Part shown: positions 9,192 through 17,529 of the stretch, in pieces
Layout: each line of letters opens with the position of its first letter
How positions within the stretch are numbered: the stretch's first letter is position 1
Source: an uncultured Tenacibaculum sp.
GTDB taxonomy: Bacteria > Bacteroidota > Bacteroidia > Flavobacteriales > Flavobacteriaceae
Length of the DNA: 64,000 nucleotides
Direction: 5' to 3'
Assembly: GCF_947494125.1 (NCBI RefSeq)
Contig: NZ_CANLTU010000005.1
Coordinates: forward strand, 1-64,000
Notes under the pieces: generated by a model
Told to the model about the DNA's origin: nothing
The model's database searches: none
What the model saw: the letters and a program-made list of their open reading frames with translations, nothing else
Program-made: the position numbers and the translations under genes

Positions 9192-9199
9192 TACATTTG
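9192..9199 (+). promoter_or_regulatory. Candidate -7 box (TACATTTG) for parA
   Basis: TACATTTG matches TAnnTTTG between the dnaN terminator and parA. The start would be near 9204, with a leader of about 65 nt. A near match TAAATTTA at 9236-9243 is an alternative. Confidence 0.4.
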
Positions 9200-9268
9200 T
9201 TAACATCTTTCCCTTTTAAAAATGATAAATAATTGTAAATTTACCTCTTTCAAACTTTTTAAATTATA

Positions 9269-10033
9269 ATGGGTAGAATAATAGCAATTGCAAATCAAAA
9301 AGGTGGAGTAGGTAAAACTACTACCACAGTAAACTTAGCAGCATCATTAGGTGTTTTAGAAAATAAAGTATTATTAATTGATGCAGATCCCCAAGCAAAT
9401 GCTACTTCTGGCTTAGGCTTAGATGTTGAAAGTATTGAACTAGGTACTTATCAAGTTTTAGAACATACCACATCTGTAAAAGATACTATTTTAAAAACTG
9501 ATTCTCCTAATGTGGATTTAATTCCTGCTCATATTGACTTAGTGGCTATTGAAATAGAATTAGTTGATAAGCAAGAGAGAGAATACATGCTTAAAAAAGC
9601 TTTACAAGAGATTAAGGATGACTATGATTATATTTTAATAGACTGTGCTCCTTCATTAGGTTTAATTACTTTAAACTCTTTAGTTGCTTCAGATTCTGTA
9701 ATTATCCCTATTCAATGTGAATATTTTGCTTTAGAAGGATTAGGTAAATTATTAAACACTATAAAAAGTGTTCAAAAAATACACAACCCTGATTTAGATA
9801 TTGAAGGTTTATTATTAACGATGTTTGATTCTCGCTTAAGACTATCTAATCAAGTAGTTGAAGAAGTAAAAAAACACTTTAGCTCTATGGTTTTTGAAAC
9901 AATAGTGCATCGAAATATTCGTTTAAGTGAAGCACCTAGTTATGGTGAAAGTATAATTTCATACGATGCTACGAGTAAAGGTGCTGTAAATTACTTAAAT
10001 TTGGCGAACGAAATTATAAATAAAAACGCATAA
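9269..10033 (+). CDS. parA: Chromosome-partitioning ATPase ParA (Soj)
   Basis: 254 residues. The deviant Walker A motif KGGVGKTT sits at about residues 11-18, followed by DADPQANAT and the Walker B-like [12 protein letters not shown]. These mark a ParA/Soj-type ATPase that binds DNA non-specifically in the ATP state and moves ParB-parS complexes. parB follows after 9 bp, so they form an operon. No parS site (TGTTTCACGTGAAACA-like) was noticed in the intergenic stretches, but I did not search exhaustively. Confidence 0.97.
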   Translation: MGRIIAIANQKGGVGKTTTTVNLAASLGVLENKVLLIDADPQANATSGLGLDVESIELGTYQVLEHTTSVKDTILKTDSPNVDLIPAHIDLVAIEIELVDKQEREYMLKKALQEIKDDYDYILIDCAPSLGLITLNSLVASDSVIIPIQCEYFALEGLGKLLNTIKSVQKIHNPDLDIEGLLLTMFDSRLRLSNQVVEEVKKHFSSMVFETIVHRNIRLSEAPSYGESIISYDATSKGAVNYLNLANEIINKNA

Positions 10034-10042
10034 TTATTGTAA

Positions 10043-10930
10043 ATGGCAAAAGCAACAAAAAAACAGGCTTTAGGTAGAGGTTTATCAGCCTTATTAAAAG
10101 AAACTGCAGAAGTAAATTCAGCAGAAGATAAAAATGCAGATAAACTTGTAGGTACTATTGTTGAATTAGATATTAATTCGATAGATGTAAATCCATATCA
10201 ACCTAGGACTTATTTTGATGAAGAAGCTTTACAAGAATTAGCCAATTCAATTAAAGAACTAGGTGTTATACAACCCATTACTGTTCGTAAATTATCTGGC
10301 AATCAGTTTCAACTAGTTTCTGGAGAACGTCGTTTTAGAGCTTCTAAATTAATAGGTAATAAAACAGTTCCTGCATATATTCGTTTAGCTAACGATCAAG
10401 AAATGCTAGAAATGGCATTAGTTGAAAATATTCAACGTAAAAACCTTGATCCTATAGAAGTTGCTCTTTCTTATCAACGTTTAATTGATGAAATTAAATT
10501 AACCCAAGAACAATTAAGTACTCGTGTAGGTAAAAAACGATCTACTGTTACCAATTATTTACGTTTATTAAAACTGGATCCTATTATCCAAACAGGAATG
10601 CGTGATGGTTTTATATCTATGGGACATGGTCGTGCGCTTATAAATGTTGACAGTAATTCTGATCAGTTAAATATTTATGAGAAAATAGTTCGTGAAAAAT
10701 TATCTGTTCGCCAAACTGAAGAATTAGTTAAAAACTTAAAAGCTGGCACAGTTGCGAAAGCGTCTAAAAAGAAAGCTTTACCTAATTTTGTTGCGGATAG
10801 TGTAAAAGATATTAGCGACTATTTTGGTCATAAAATTGACGTTAGCGTTAACAATCGTGGAAAAGGAAAGATTTCTATTCCTTTTCATTCTGAAGAAGAT
10901 TTTAATCGTATTAAAAACCTTTTAAAGTAA
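10043..10930 (+). CDS. parB: Chromosome-partitioning protein ParB (Spo0J/Noc family)
   Basis: 295 residues. The CTPase/ParB-N domain includes NPYQPRT, the conserved SGERRFRA motif (C-motif, about residue 95-102) and ENIQRKNLDPIE. The helix-turn-helix is VGKKRSTVTNYLRLLKL. The basic C-terminal segment is a dimerisation domain. The protein loads at parS, slides as a CTP clamp and is moved by ParA. It is directly followed, without a gap, by the DUF5683 gene. Confidence 0.97.
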   Translation: MAKATKKQALGRGLSALLKETAEVNSAEDKNADKLVGTIVELDINSIDVNPYQPRTYFDEEALQELANSIKELGVIQPITVRKLSGNQFQLVSGERRFRASKLIGNKTVPAYIRLANDQEMLEMALVENIQRKNLDPIEVALSYQRLIDEIKLTQEQLSTRVGKKRSTVTNYLRLLKLDPIIQTGMRDGFISMGHGRALINVDSNSDQLNIYEKIVREKLSVRQTEELVKNLKAGTVAKASKKKALPNFVADSVKDISDYFGHKIDVSVNNRGKGKISIPFHSEEDFNRIKNLLK

Positions 10931-11509
10931 TTGAATATTCGACTTATCATATTCGTTTTTTTTAGTCTTTCTTTTAGTCAGATTTCATTTGCTCAAAAAG
11001 ATTCTACATTAATTAGGGCCAAACAATTACAATTAGGAAGTGACAAATACAATCCTCTTTCTCCATCTAAAGCTGCTTTTTATTCAGCTATTTTCCCTGG
11101 AGGAGGACAAATTTATAATAAAAAATACTGGAAAGCTCCTATTGTTTGGGCTGCCATAGGTAGTAGTATTTACTTTTACATTGATAACAGCAATGGGTAT
11201 GATCGATTTAGAACGGCTTTTAAATTGCGATCTCAAGGCTTACCTGATGAATTCAATGGTTTAAACGGAAACCCAAACATTTCAACTGCTGGATTAGAAA
11301 ATGCACAAAAAACATTAAGTAAAAATCGAGATTTATCTCTTTTAACTGGTGTCTTATTATACGTATTACAAATTGTAGAAGCTAGTGTTAATGCACATTT
11401 ACTACAATTTGATACTGATGATAGCTTATCTATAAATCCGATGATTAAATCTGACCCAATGCTTATTGAAGCCCCAAAGGTTGGTTTAACTTTAAAATAT
11501 TCTTTTTAA
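10931..11509 (+). CDS. DUF5683-containing secreted/membrane protein
   Basis: 192 residues starting with TTG at 10931-10933, immediately after the parB stop. No in-frame ATG near this point would keep the signal peptide, so TTG is well supported. The N-terminal hydrophobic segment ends SQISFAQ, a signal peptide. The core has the FYSAIFPGGGQIYNKKYWKAPIVWAAIG pattern (given here in part by the GGGQIYNKKYWK motif), the signature of DUF5683, with a second hydrophobic stretch near the C-terminus. Function is unknown. It regularly sits between parB and dapB in flavobacteria, probably translated from the same message. Confidence 0.85.
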   Translation: MNIRLIIFVFFSLSFSQISFAQKDSTLIRAKQLQLGSDKYNPLSPSKAAFYSAIFPGGGQIYNKKYWKAPIVWAAIGSSIYFYIDNSNGYDRFRTAFKLRSQGLPDEFNGLNGNPNISTAGLENAQKTLSKNRDLSLLTGVLLYVLQIVEASVNAHLLQFDTDDSLSINPMIKSDPMLIEAPKVGLTLKYSF

Positions 11510-11510
11510 A

Positions 11511-12212
11511 ATGAAAATTGCCTTACTTGGTTATGGTAGAATGGGTAAAGAGATTGAAAAAATTGCTTTACAAAGAGGTCATAAAATTATAATTAAAACT
11601 TCTGGTAAAGAAGATTATAATATTTCTGATGCCGACGTAGCCATTGATTTTAGTATACCTTCTTCTGCTTATAGTAATATAAGTAATTGTATTAACAACA
11701 ATGTTCCTGTTATTTCAGGTACAACCGGGTGGTTAGATAAATACAACTCTATTATTGAGTTATGTAATGAAAAAAAAGGAGCTTTTATTTATGCTTCTAA
11801 TTTTAGTTTAGGTGTTAATGTTTTTTTTGAATTAAACAAACAACTTTCTAAAATGATGAATGCATTAAATCAATATAATGTTTCTATTGAAGAAATTCAT
11901 CATACAAAAAAATTAGATGCTCCTAGTGGAACTGCGATTACTTTAGCCGATGGAATTATTGAAAACTCTAACAAAACTGCTTGGGTACTAGATGAAAAAA
12001 CTTCAGAAAACAACATTGCTATTTCTGCTATAAGGACTCCTGAAGTTCCTGGAACTCATACAGTAACATATAATTCTGAAATTGATACCATTGACATTAA
12101 ACATACCGCACATAATAGACAAGGATTTGCCTTAGGTGCTGTTGTAGCTGCTGAATGGTTAGTTAATAAAACTGGAGTTTACACCATGAGAGATGTGTTA
12201 AACTTAGGTTAA
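11511..12212 (+). CDS. dapB: 4-hydroxy-tetrahydrodipicolinate reductase
   Basis: 233 residues. DapB reduces HTPA to tetrahydrodipicolinate with NAD(P)H in the lysine/diaminopimelate pathway. N-terminal Rossmann motif LLGYGRMGKEIE, substrate motif EIHHTKKLDAPSGTA (catalytic His pair and Lys/Asp), and the C-terminal GAVVAAEWL are present. The usual family length is 235-270, so this is a compact version. Its start is 1 bp after the DUF5683 stop, so it belongs to the parA-parB-DUF5683-dapB transcript. Confidence 0.96.
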   Translation: MKIALLGYGRMGKEIEKIALQRGHKIIIKTSGKEDYNISDADVAIDFSIPSSAYSNISNCINNNVPVISGTTGWLDKYNSIIELCNEKKGAFIYASNFSLGVNVFFELNKQLSKMMNALNQYNVSIEEIHHTKKLDAPSGTAITLADGIIENSNKTAWVLDEKTSENNIAISAIRTPEVPGTHTVTYNSEIDTIDIKHTAHNRQGFALGAVVAAEWLVNKTGVYTMRDVLNLG

Positions 12213-12291
12213 TTACGTAACAAACACAGAAAAAAGACACAAATATTATTGAATTTTACTCCTATTTAAAGGATACCAAAATATATACATT

Positions 12292-13884
12292 ATGACATTT
12301 ACTGAATGGTTTATATTCTTCTTAATACTTCAAGTAATTCACTTTTTAGGAACTTGGAAGCTGTATGTAAGAGCTGGAAGAAAAGCATGGCAAGCTGCTA
12401 TACCTGTTTATAATGCAGTTATTTTAATGCAGATAATAAATCGCCCAAAATGGTGGGTAATTCTATTATTCTTCCCTATTGTAAATTTATTAATGTTTCC
12501 TATAATTTGGGTAGAAACCTGTAGAAGTTTTGGTTTTAATGATAGAAAAGACACCATTTTAGCTATCGTAACTTTAGGTTTGTATATTTACTATATTAAT
12601 TATGCTACTGAAGCGAAATACATCGAGAATAGAAGTTTAGAACCTAGATCTGCTCTAGGTGAATGGGTAAGCTCTATTGCTTTTGCAATTATTGCTGCGA
12701 CCTTAGTTCATACCTATTTTATGCAGCCATATACTATTCCAACCTCTTCTTTAGAAAAAACGTTACTGGTTGGAGATTATTTATTTGTTAGTAAGTTTCA
12801 TTATGGAGCCCGTGTACCAAATACTGTTGTTGCTGCACCTATGGCCCATGATACAATTCCAGTTCTAGGTAAAAAATCTTTTTTATCTGACGATAAAAAT
12901 AAAGATGGATTTTTAAACAAACTTTCATTACCATACATGCGTTTACCTGGTTTTCAGAAAATTAAACGTAATGACATTGTTGTATTTAGCTGGCCTGCTG
13001 ATACATTAGCTTTAATGTGGGGAGATAGATCTGGAAAGGCAACGTATAAACCTATAGATAAACGAACCAATTATGTTAAAAGAGCTACTGGTATTGCAGG
13101 AGATACTTTAGAAGTTAGAGATGGTTATGTATTTATTAATGGCAAAAAAACTATATTACCAGAAAGAGCTAAACCTCAATGGTATTTTAAAGTAGACACA
13201 AATGGCGAAGAGTTACCTTTAAGTCTTATAAAAGAATACAATAAAAATGGAGAGGGTAAAATGTCTAATGATCGTGCATTTTATTACTTCAACTTAACTG
13301 ATAAAGAAGCTGCTTCTCTATCTAAAAACCCACTAATAAAAAAGGTTACTAAAGACATGCACCCAAAGGGTTTCTACAACAAATCTGTTTTCCCCCACAG
13401 TCCAAAATATGCTTGGTCCTCTGATAACTTTGGACCTATTTACATCCCTAAAGAAGGAGCTACCGTTGATTTAAATGAAAATACAATTCCTTTCTACGAG
13501 CAAATTATTAGAAGATATGAAAATAATGATTTAACTATTTTTGGTAATGATATTTACATTAATGGCAAAAAGGCAAAAACATATACTTTTAAGCAAGATT
13601 ATTATTGGATGATGGGAGACAATCGTCAAAACTCATTAGACGCTAGAAACTGGGGGTATGTACCTATAGATCATGTTGTAGGTAAACCTGTAATGATTTG
13701 GTTAAGCTGGGATCCTAGTATTTCTATTTTAGATTTTGGAGCTAAAATAAAATCAATCCGCTGGGACAGAATGTTTACAACAGTTGGTGGTAATGGTAAG
13801 CCTACCTCTTATTTATGGTTGGTTATTCTTTTAATTGCTGGCTATACAGGGTATAGTTTTAGAAAAGGCAAAAAGAAAGCTTAA
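12292..13884 (+). CDS. lepB: Signal peptidase I with N-terminal DUF5684-type membrane domain
   Basis: 530 residues, much longer than the 324 of E. coli LepB. Residues 1-105 form a multi-helix membrane domain (DUF5684-like). The S26 catalytic domain begins near 125 with a membrane anchor, then IPTSSLEKTLLVGD, where Ser153 aligns with the nucleophile of the usual SGSM box. Catalytic lysine is near 263 in YVKRATGIAGD, and box E is GDNRQNSLDARNWG. A long insertion (about 280-420) separates the boxes, as is usual in Bacteroidota. It removes signal peptides of exported proteins. A C-terminal helix follows the catalytic core. Confidence 0.95.
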   Translation: MTFTEWFIFFLILQVIHFLGTWKLYVRAGRKAWQAAIPVYNAVILMQIINRPKWWVILLFFPIVNLLMFPIIWVETCRSFGFNDRKDTILAIVTLGLYIYYINYATEAKYIENRSLEPRSALGEWVSSIAFAIIAATLVHTYFMQPYTIPTSSLEKTLLVGDYLFVSKFHYGARVPNTVVAAPMAHDTIPVLGKKSFLSDDKNKDGFLNKLSLPYMRLPGFQKIKRNDIVVFSWPADTLALMWGDRSGKATYKPIDKRTNYVKRATGIAGDTLEVRDGYVFINGKKTILPERAKPQWYFKVDTNGEELPLSLIKEYNKNGEGKMSNDRAFYYFNLTDKEAASLSKNPLIKKVTKDMHPKGFYNKSVFPHSPKYAWSSDNFGPIYIPKEGATVDLNENTIPFYEQIIRRYENNDLTIFGNDIYINGKKAKTYTFKQDYYWMMGDNRQNSLDARNWGYVPIDHVVGKPVMIWLSWDPSISILDFGAKIKSIRWDRMFTTVGGNGKPTSYLWLVILLIAGYTGYSFRKGKKKA

Positions 13885-14504
13885 TGTCACTATTTATACC
13901 AACATATTTTGCTCCTATTTCACAATATGCAGCAATTTATCAATCGAATTCGGTTATTTTTGAAATTGAAGACAATTATCAAAAACAAACTTACCGTAAT
14001 CGTTGTTATATATATGGAGCTAACGGTAAATTAGCATTAAATATTCCTGTAAAACATAAAACTAAAGAAGGTAGAAAAAAAACGAAAGATACTATAGTTG
14101 AAAATGATTTTCCTTGGCAACAACAGCATTTTAAATCATTACAATCTGCCTATAGAACTTCTCCTTTTTTCGAGTTTTTTGAAGATGATTTATCTAAAAT
14201 ATTTAACACTAAATACACTTTTTTACAAGATGTAAACATTGATAGTCATTTATTTGTTACTGATGCTTTACAAATGAATACTTCATTTTCAAAAACAGAG
14301 AATTATGAAATAACGCCTAATGTTATTGATCATAGAAATCTAGCTCTGGCTAAAAAAGGTATTGAAATAGAATTGGATTCATATGTACAGATGTTTGATG
14401 ATAAATATGGCTTTATACCTAACTTATCTATCTTAGATTTACTTTTTATGGAGGGGCCTAATGCTATTAGTTTTTTAGAAAAAATTAATGTAAATTTGAG
14501 ATAA
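13884..14504 (+). CDS. wbqC: WbqC family protein
   Basis: 206 residues. The N-terminal FIPTYFAPISQYAAIYQS and the middle KHFKSLQSAYRTSPFFEFF-type segment fit the WbqC family, linked elsewhere to O-antigen synthesis but without a proven reaction. Its ATG overlaps the lepB stop by one base (TAATG), so translation is coupled. The lepB-wbqC pair is conserved in flavobacteria. Confidence 0.85.
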   Translation: MSLFIPTYFAPISQYAAIYQSNSVIFEIEDNYQKQTYRNRCYIYGANGKLALNIPVKHKTKEGRKKTKDTIVENDFPWQQQHFKSLQSAYRTSPFFEFFEDDLSKIFNTKYTFLQDVNIDSHLFVTDALQMNTSFSKTENYEITPNVIDHRNLALAKKGIEIELDSYVQMFDDKYGFIPNLSILDLLFMEGPNAISFLEKINVNLR

Positions 14505-14525
14505 CTCAAACTAATACATTCTTTT

Positions 14526-15101
14526 ATGTCTTTTTTCAGAAGCTTTGTTTTTAACTTTTATGATAAAGTTTCAGAGAGTTCTTTTGATAAGTTTAATCAA
14601 TTAATGTTTGCAAAAAAGTTTTCTAAAGACCATAAACTTGTCAACTTAAATCAAACTCCTACTAATTTTTATATTTTAAAATCTGGTGTTGTTAGGTCTT
14701 TTTTAATAGACGAAAAAGGGAAAGAATACACTAAAACCATATTTGTCCCTATAACAACCACTGGAAATTTAGGTGCTTTAATTACTAACAAACCTTCAGA
14801 TTTAATTTATCAATGCCTTACAGATTGTGAAGTTTTAGAATGTAATTATAAATCTTTTTATAATTTATCTTTAAAACACCACGATCTTTCAATATTTCAT
14901 TATAAAGTATTAGAACACATATATATTAGAGAGGAAGGAAAAATTCTAGAACTTTCTATGCTTGATGCTTCTCAGAGGTATGAAAATTTAAAAAAAAGAC
15001 TTCCAAATATTGATAATTTAATTAATCAATATCATATTGCTTCTTATCTTAATATCACTCCTGTTCAGTTAAGTAGAATTAAAAAGAATAGTTATAAATA
15101 A
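14526..15101 (+). CDS. Crp/Fnr-family transcriptional regulator, copy 1
   Basis: 191 residues. The N-terminal two thirds form a cyclic-nucleotide-binding-like beta roll (FYILKSGVVRSFLIDEKGKEYTKTIF...). The canonical cAMP-binding Arg/Ser phosphate cassette is not evident, and no FNR-type N-terminal cysteine set is present, so the signal is unknown. The C-terminus is a short winged helix ending HIASYLNITPVQLSRIKK. Closely similar to the next gene: both share RYxxLxKRxPxIDNLIxQ and IASYLNI(T/S)PVQLSRIKK. It starts 21 bp after wbqC. A palindrome, a promoter and a candidate small RNA follow it directly. Confidence 0.88.
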   Translation: MSFFRSFVFNFYDKVSESSFDKFNQLMFAKKFSKDHKLVNLNQTPTNFYILKSGVVRSFLIDEKGKEYTKTIFVPITTTGNLGALITNKPSDLIYQCLTDCEVLECNYKSFYNLSLKHHDLSIFHYKVLEHIYIREEGKILELSMLDASQRYENLKKRLPNIDNLINQYHIASYLNITPVQLSRIKKNSYK

Positions 15102-15108
15102 GATTTTA

Positions 15109-15122
15109 TTAACATATGTTAA
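15109..15122. promoter_or_regulatory. Palindromic operator TTAACATATGTTAA
   Basis: Perfect 14-bp palindrome of form TTAAC-N4-GTTAA, the same geometry as Crp/Fnr-family sites (TTGAT-N4-ATCAA). Its centre lies 29.5 bp before the first base of the -7 box at 15145, hence near -41.5 if transcription starts five bases after that box. It sits between two Crp/Fnr genes. Confidence 0.6.
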
Positions 15123-15144
15123 TGTACAACTCTAAAACACCACA

Positions 15145-15152
15145 TATATTTG
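15145..15152 (+). promoter_or_regulatory. -7 box (TATATTTG) of small RNA C
   Basis: TATATTTG matches TAnnTTTG. No TTTG is found at -33, consistent with a promoter that needs an activator at the upstream palindrome. Confidence 0.55.
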
Positions 15153-15156
15153 TAGT

Positions 15157-15249
15157 GTAATTAACAAGTTACAATTTTGAAAAAAAATTCCCCTAATTAA
15201 GTTTTTTTTCAGCAATCAGACTTATCCCCTTATATAAGTCTGATTTTTT
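15157..15249 (+). ncRNA. Candidate small RNA C with two C-loop hairpins
   Basis: About 93 nt from the predicted start to the end of the terminator. Folds by eye: TGTAA/TTACA at the 5' end; GAAAAAAAA (15179-15187) with TTTTTTTTC (15202-15210) around a 14-base loop holding CCCC; then the terminator AATCAGACTTAT (15214-15225) with ATAAGTCTGATT (15234-15245), loop CCCCTTAT, then six T. The only reading frame is a TTG-started KKNSPN heptapeptide, so a peptide role is unlikely. The whole 15102-15329 gap is otherwise empty. Confidence 0.55.
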
Positions 15250-15329
15250 GCGTCTATCCTTTTTATATCTCATAATTTTCATTAAATTTATCTTCTCTCG
15301 ATAGAGATAACTTGTTAATTTATATATTT

Positions 15330-15899
15330 ATGAAAAGTGATATTGAGCATTTTCTCTATCAGTTTGCCGATTTACCCAGTAATATTATTTCTATTTTTGA
15401 AAATCTGGTTTCGTATTCCGAACTTAATCCATTAGATTTTTTAATAAAAACTAATGAATATCCTACTGACTTTTTTATTATTAAAACTGGCATTGTTAGA
15501 TCTTTTCTTCAAACAGAAAACGGTAAAGAAGCTACCAGAGCTCTTTTTACTCCCGGACAAGCAACTGGTGGTGCATCTGCTATGATGAAAAATTGTCCTT
15601 CTGAATTAAATTACCAAGCTTTAACCAAAGTAACTGGCTATAAAGGTAGTTTTTTTAAACTCAAAGAGCTAACCTTAAGGCACCATGAATTAAGCATTTT
15701 TTATATTAAAATTTTGGAAGATGCATATTTAAAAGCAGAAAACATTATTCTAGATATCTCTATGCATACAGCTAAAGAAAGGTATTTAATTTTAAGAAAA
15801 CGAATTCCAGATATTGATAATTTAATTGCTCAAAAACATATTGCCTCTTACCTTAATATATCTCCCGTACAATTAAGTCGAATAAAAAAAACATTATAA
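15330..15899 (+). CDS. Crp/Fnr-family transcriptional regulator, copy 2
   Basis: 189 residues from the ATG at 15330 (MKSDIEHFLYQF). An in-frame ATG at 15312 adds six hydrophobic residues and is less likely. The fold matches copy 1: a beta-roll sensor (FFIIKTGIVRSFLQTENGKEATRALFTPGQATGG) and a short winged helix (IASYLNISPVQLSRIKK). The SAMMKNCPSELNYQAL segment parallels the same region in copy 1. Paralogous to the gene at 14526 by tandem duplication, since the downstream palindrome and small-transcript unit are duplicated as well. Effector unknown. Confidence 0.88.
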   Translation: MKSDIEHFLYQFADLPSNIISIFENLVSYSELNPLDFLIKTNEYPTDFFIIKTGIVRSFLQTENGKEATRALFTPGQATGGASAMMKNCPSELNYQALTKVTGYKGSFFKLKELTLRHHELSIFYIKILEDAYLKAENIILDISMHTAKERYLILRKRIPDIDNLIAQKHIASYLNISPVQLSRIKKTL

Positions 15900-15910
15900 A
15901 CTGCAATTTA

Positions 15911-15924
15911 TAAACATATGTTAA
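15911..15924. promoter_or_regulatory. Second palindromic operator (TAAACATATGTTAA)
   Basis: Core AACATATGTT (15913-15922) is identical to the core at 15111-15120, with one outer mismatch. Its centre is again exactly 29.5 bp before the first base of a -7 box (15947). The repeated spacing argues for function. Confidence 0.6.
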
Positions 15925-15946
15925 TCAACATATTAAAAACACCTAT

Positions 15947-15954
15947 TATCTTTG
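15947..15954 (+). promoter_or_regulatory. -7 box (TATCTTTG) of small RNA D
   Basis: TATCTTTG matches TAnnTTTG; no TTTG at -33. Same layout as the unit after Crp/Fnr copy 1. Confidence 0.55.
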
Positions 15955-15957
15955 CAC

Positions 15958-16024
15958 ATGAAATAACCCCTTATTTCATTTCCCTTAATAAAGACTTATT
16001 CCCTTGTGAATACAGTCTTTTTTT
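15958..16024 (+). ncRNA. Candidate small RNA D with CCCC tetraloop
   Basis: About 66 nt. Hairpin ATGAAATAA (15958-15966), loop CCCC, TTATTTCAT (15971-15979); a linker with CCC; then terminator AAAGACT (15990-15996) and AGTCTTT (16014-16020) with inner TATTC/GAATA, then T. Only a two-codon ATG AAA TAA frame is present. The T tract overlaps the stop codon of the convergent flippase gene, so the hairpin may end both transcripts. Confidence 0.55.
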
Positions 16025-17528
16025 ATTTTATATATCTTTTTACTAAATTATTTATTTGCTCTGATATATTTAACTTAACAACAATAACAATATAAAGCCC
16101 TATTATTAAAAGACTCTTTAAAATAATATTGATTATAGGATCTATTGGAAAATTTAAAATAGAAAATTCTGGAACTGAAAAATTCCAAAAATAAAACATA
16201 ACAAACATCACTATAATTATTAATAACATTTGCAACGTTTTATTTGTGTAAGGAAACATATTTAGCTTCTTATTTACAAACCATAACTTAAAAACATTAA
16301 AAGTTAAAATAGTTATTAATGTTGCCAATGCTAAACCTTCTGTACCCATTCCTATATATCTATAAAAATAGATATTTAAATAATACACCAAAAAAGCCAT
16401 ACCTATACCTATTGGCATTGTTATTCTATAAAATTTAGAATTTGTAATAATGGCTCCATTACTTCCTAAAGACATTAAGAATAATTTTGCTATTGAGATT
16501 AATAACACTACTAATATCCCTCCTTCTGCATAATTTTTATTAGGCATAATTCTAAACAATTCTTCTACATTACAATTTACCAACACAAAAAATAACCCGC
16601 CAATTAACAATAAGTTTATTGAACTTTTTTGGTATAAACTTTTTGTCTCATTATCATTGTTTTCATTTATAGACTTAGATGTTAATGGCTGCAAAATTTG
16701 CCCCATAGCTCTACTTGGTGCTTCAATAAAAGTCCCTATAAATAAAGCAACACCGTAATATGCTGCTGTAGCAAAACCATCTTTCCCTGGTATCATTACT
16801 TTATCAATATCCAACACAATTGCTCCCGCACTTCCTGCTAAAACTATATAAAAAGTATATCGTAAAACCTCTTTAAAGTTATAAGGGAAGGATAACGTTA
16901 TTTTTGGCATATATAATTTAAAAGCATATACCATCATTAATAAAGTTCTTAATATATATGCTAAAGCCATATAATACAAAAACTCTTGCTTTGTTATTAC
17001 TTCAAAATTTACAGCAAATAACAAAATCATTATAGCAACTCTATTGTATAACTCTTTTAACAGATTTCCAAAAACTGATTGCATTTGTACTTTTGCCCAA
17101 GAATAAAAAACTTCAAAATAAGCACAAGCTACAGCTATAATATATATATAAATAGTATAACTTTCTATAATCAAGTTGCCTTCAACATTACTTCTTGAGA
17201 TAAAATCCATAATTTGATTATGAAAAAAATCCCAACAAAAACCTATAGGAAATGCTACTAATAACGGAAGAAAAAGAATAGAACTTAAGAAACTATCTTT
17301 TTCTTTTTTAGTCTTGTATCCTGAAAAAAACTTAATAATAGTAAAATGTACTCCTAATGCTACTATTGGCAACAATAAGTTAGATGCTGCAAATACATAC
17401 ATCGCTAAGCCATAATATTCGTCTTTTAAAAATCTTGAATATAAAACTATAGTGTTTATCCCTCCTATTAAAAAACCTAAATAGATAATAAGAGTGTTCT
17501 TAAATGATTGTCTAAATACAATTCCCAA
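16023..17528 (-). CDS. Polysaccharide flippase (Wzx/MATE-like, MOP superfamily)
   Basis: 501 residues with about 14 hydrophobic segments across the length, as in Wzx/oligosaccharide flippases (polysaccharide biosynthesis protein family). The N-terminal half carries the family features FKNTLIIYLGFLIGG... and LVAFPIGF. It would translocate a lipid-linked glycan unit across the inner membrane. It is last in the operon, 1 bp after the epimerase gene. A Wzy polymerase is not in this window, so the glycan may be polymerised elsewhere or stay a single unit. Confidence 0.82.
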   Translation of the reverse strand: MGIVFRQSFKNTLIIYLGFLIGGINTIVLYSRFLKDEYYGLAMYVFAASNLLLPIVALGVHFTIIKFFSGYKTKKEKDSFLSSILFLPLLVAFPIGFCWDFFHNQIMDFISRSNVEGNLIIESYTIYIYIIAVACAYFEVFYSWAKVQMQSVFGNLLKELYNRVAIMILLFAVNFEVITKQEFLYYMALAYILRTLLMMVYAFKLYMPKITLSFPYNFKEVLRYTFYIVLAGSAGAIVLDIDKVMIPGKDGFATAAYYGVALFIGTFIEAPSRAMGQILQPLTSKSINENNDNETKSLYQKSSINLLLIGGLFFVLVNCNVEELFRIMPNKNYAEGGILVVLLISIAKLFLMSLGSNGAIITNSKFYRITMPIGIGMAFLVYYLNIYFYRYIGMGTEGLALATLITILTFNVFKLWFVNKKLNMFPYTNKTLQMLLIIIVMFVMFYFWNFSVPEFSILNFPIDPIINIILKSLLIIGLYIVIVVKLNISEQINNLVKRYIK

Positions 17529-17529
17529 T

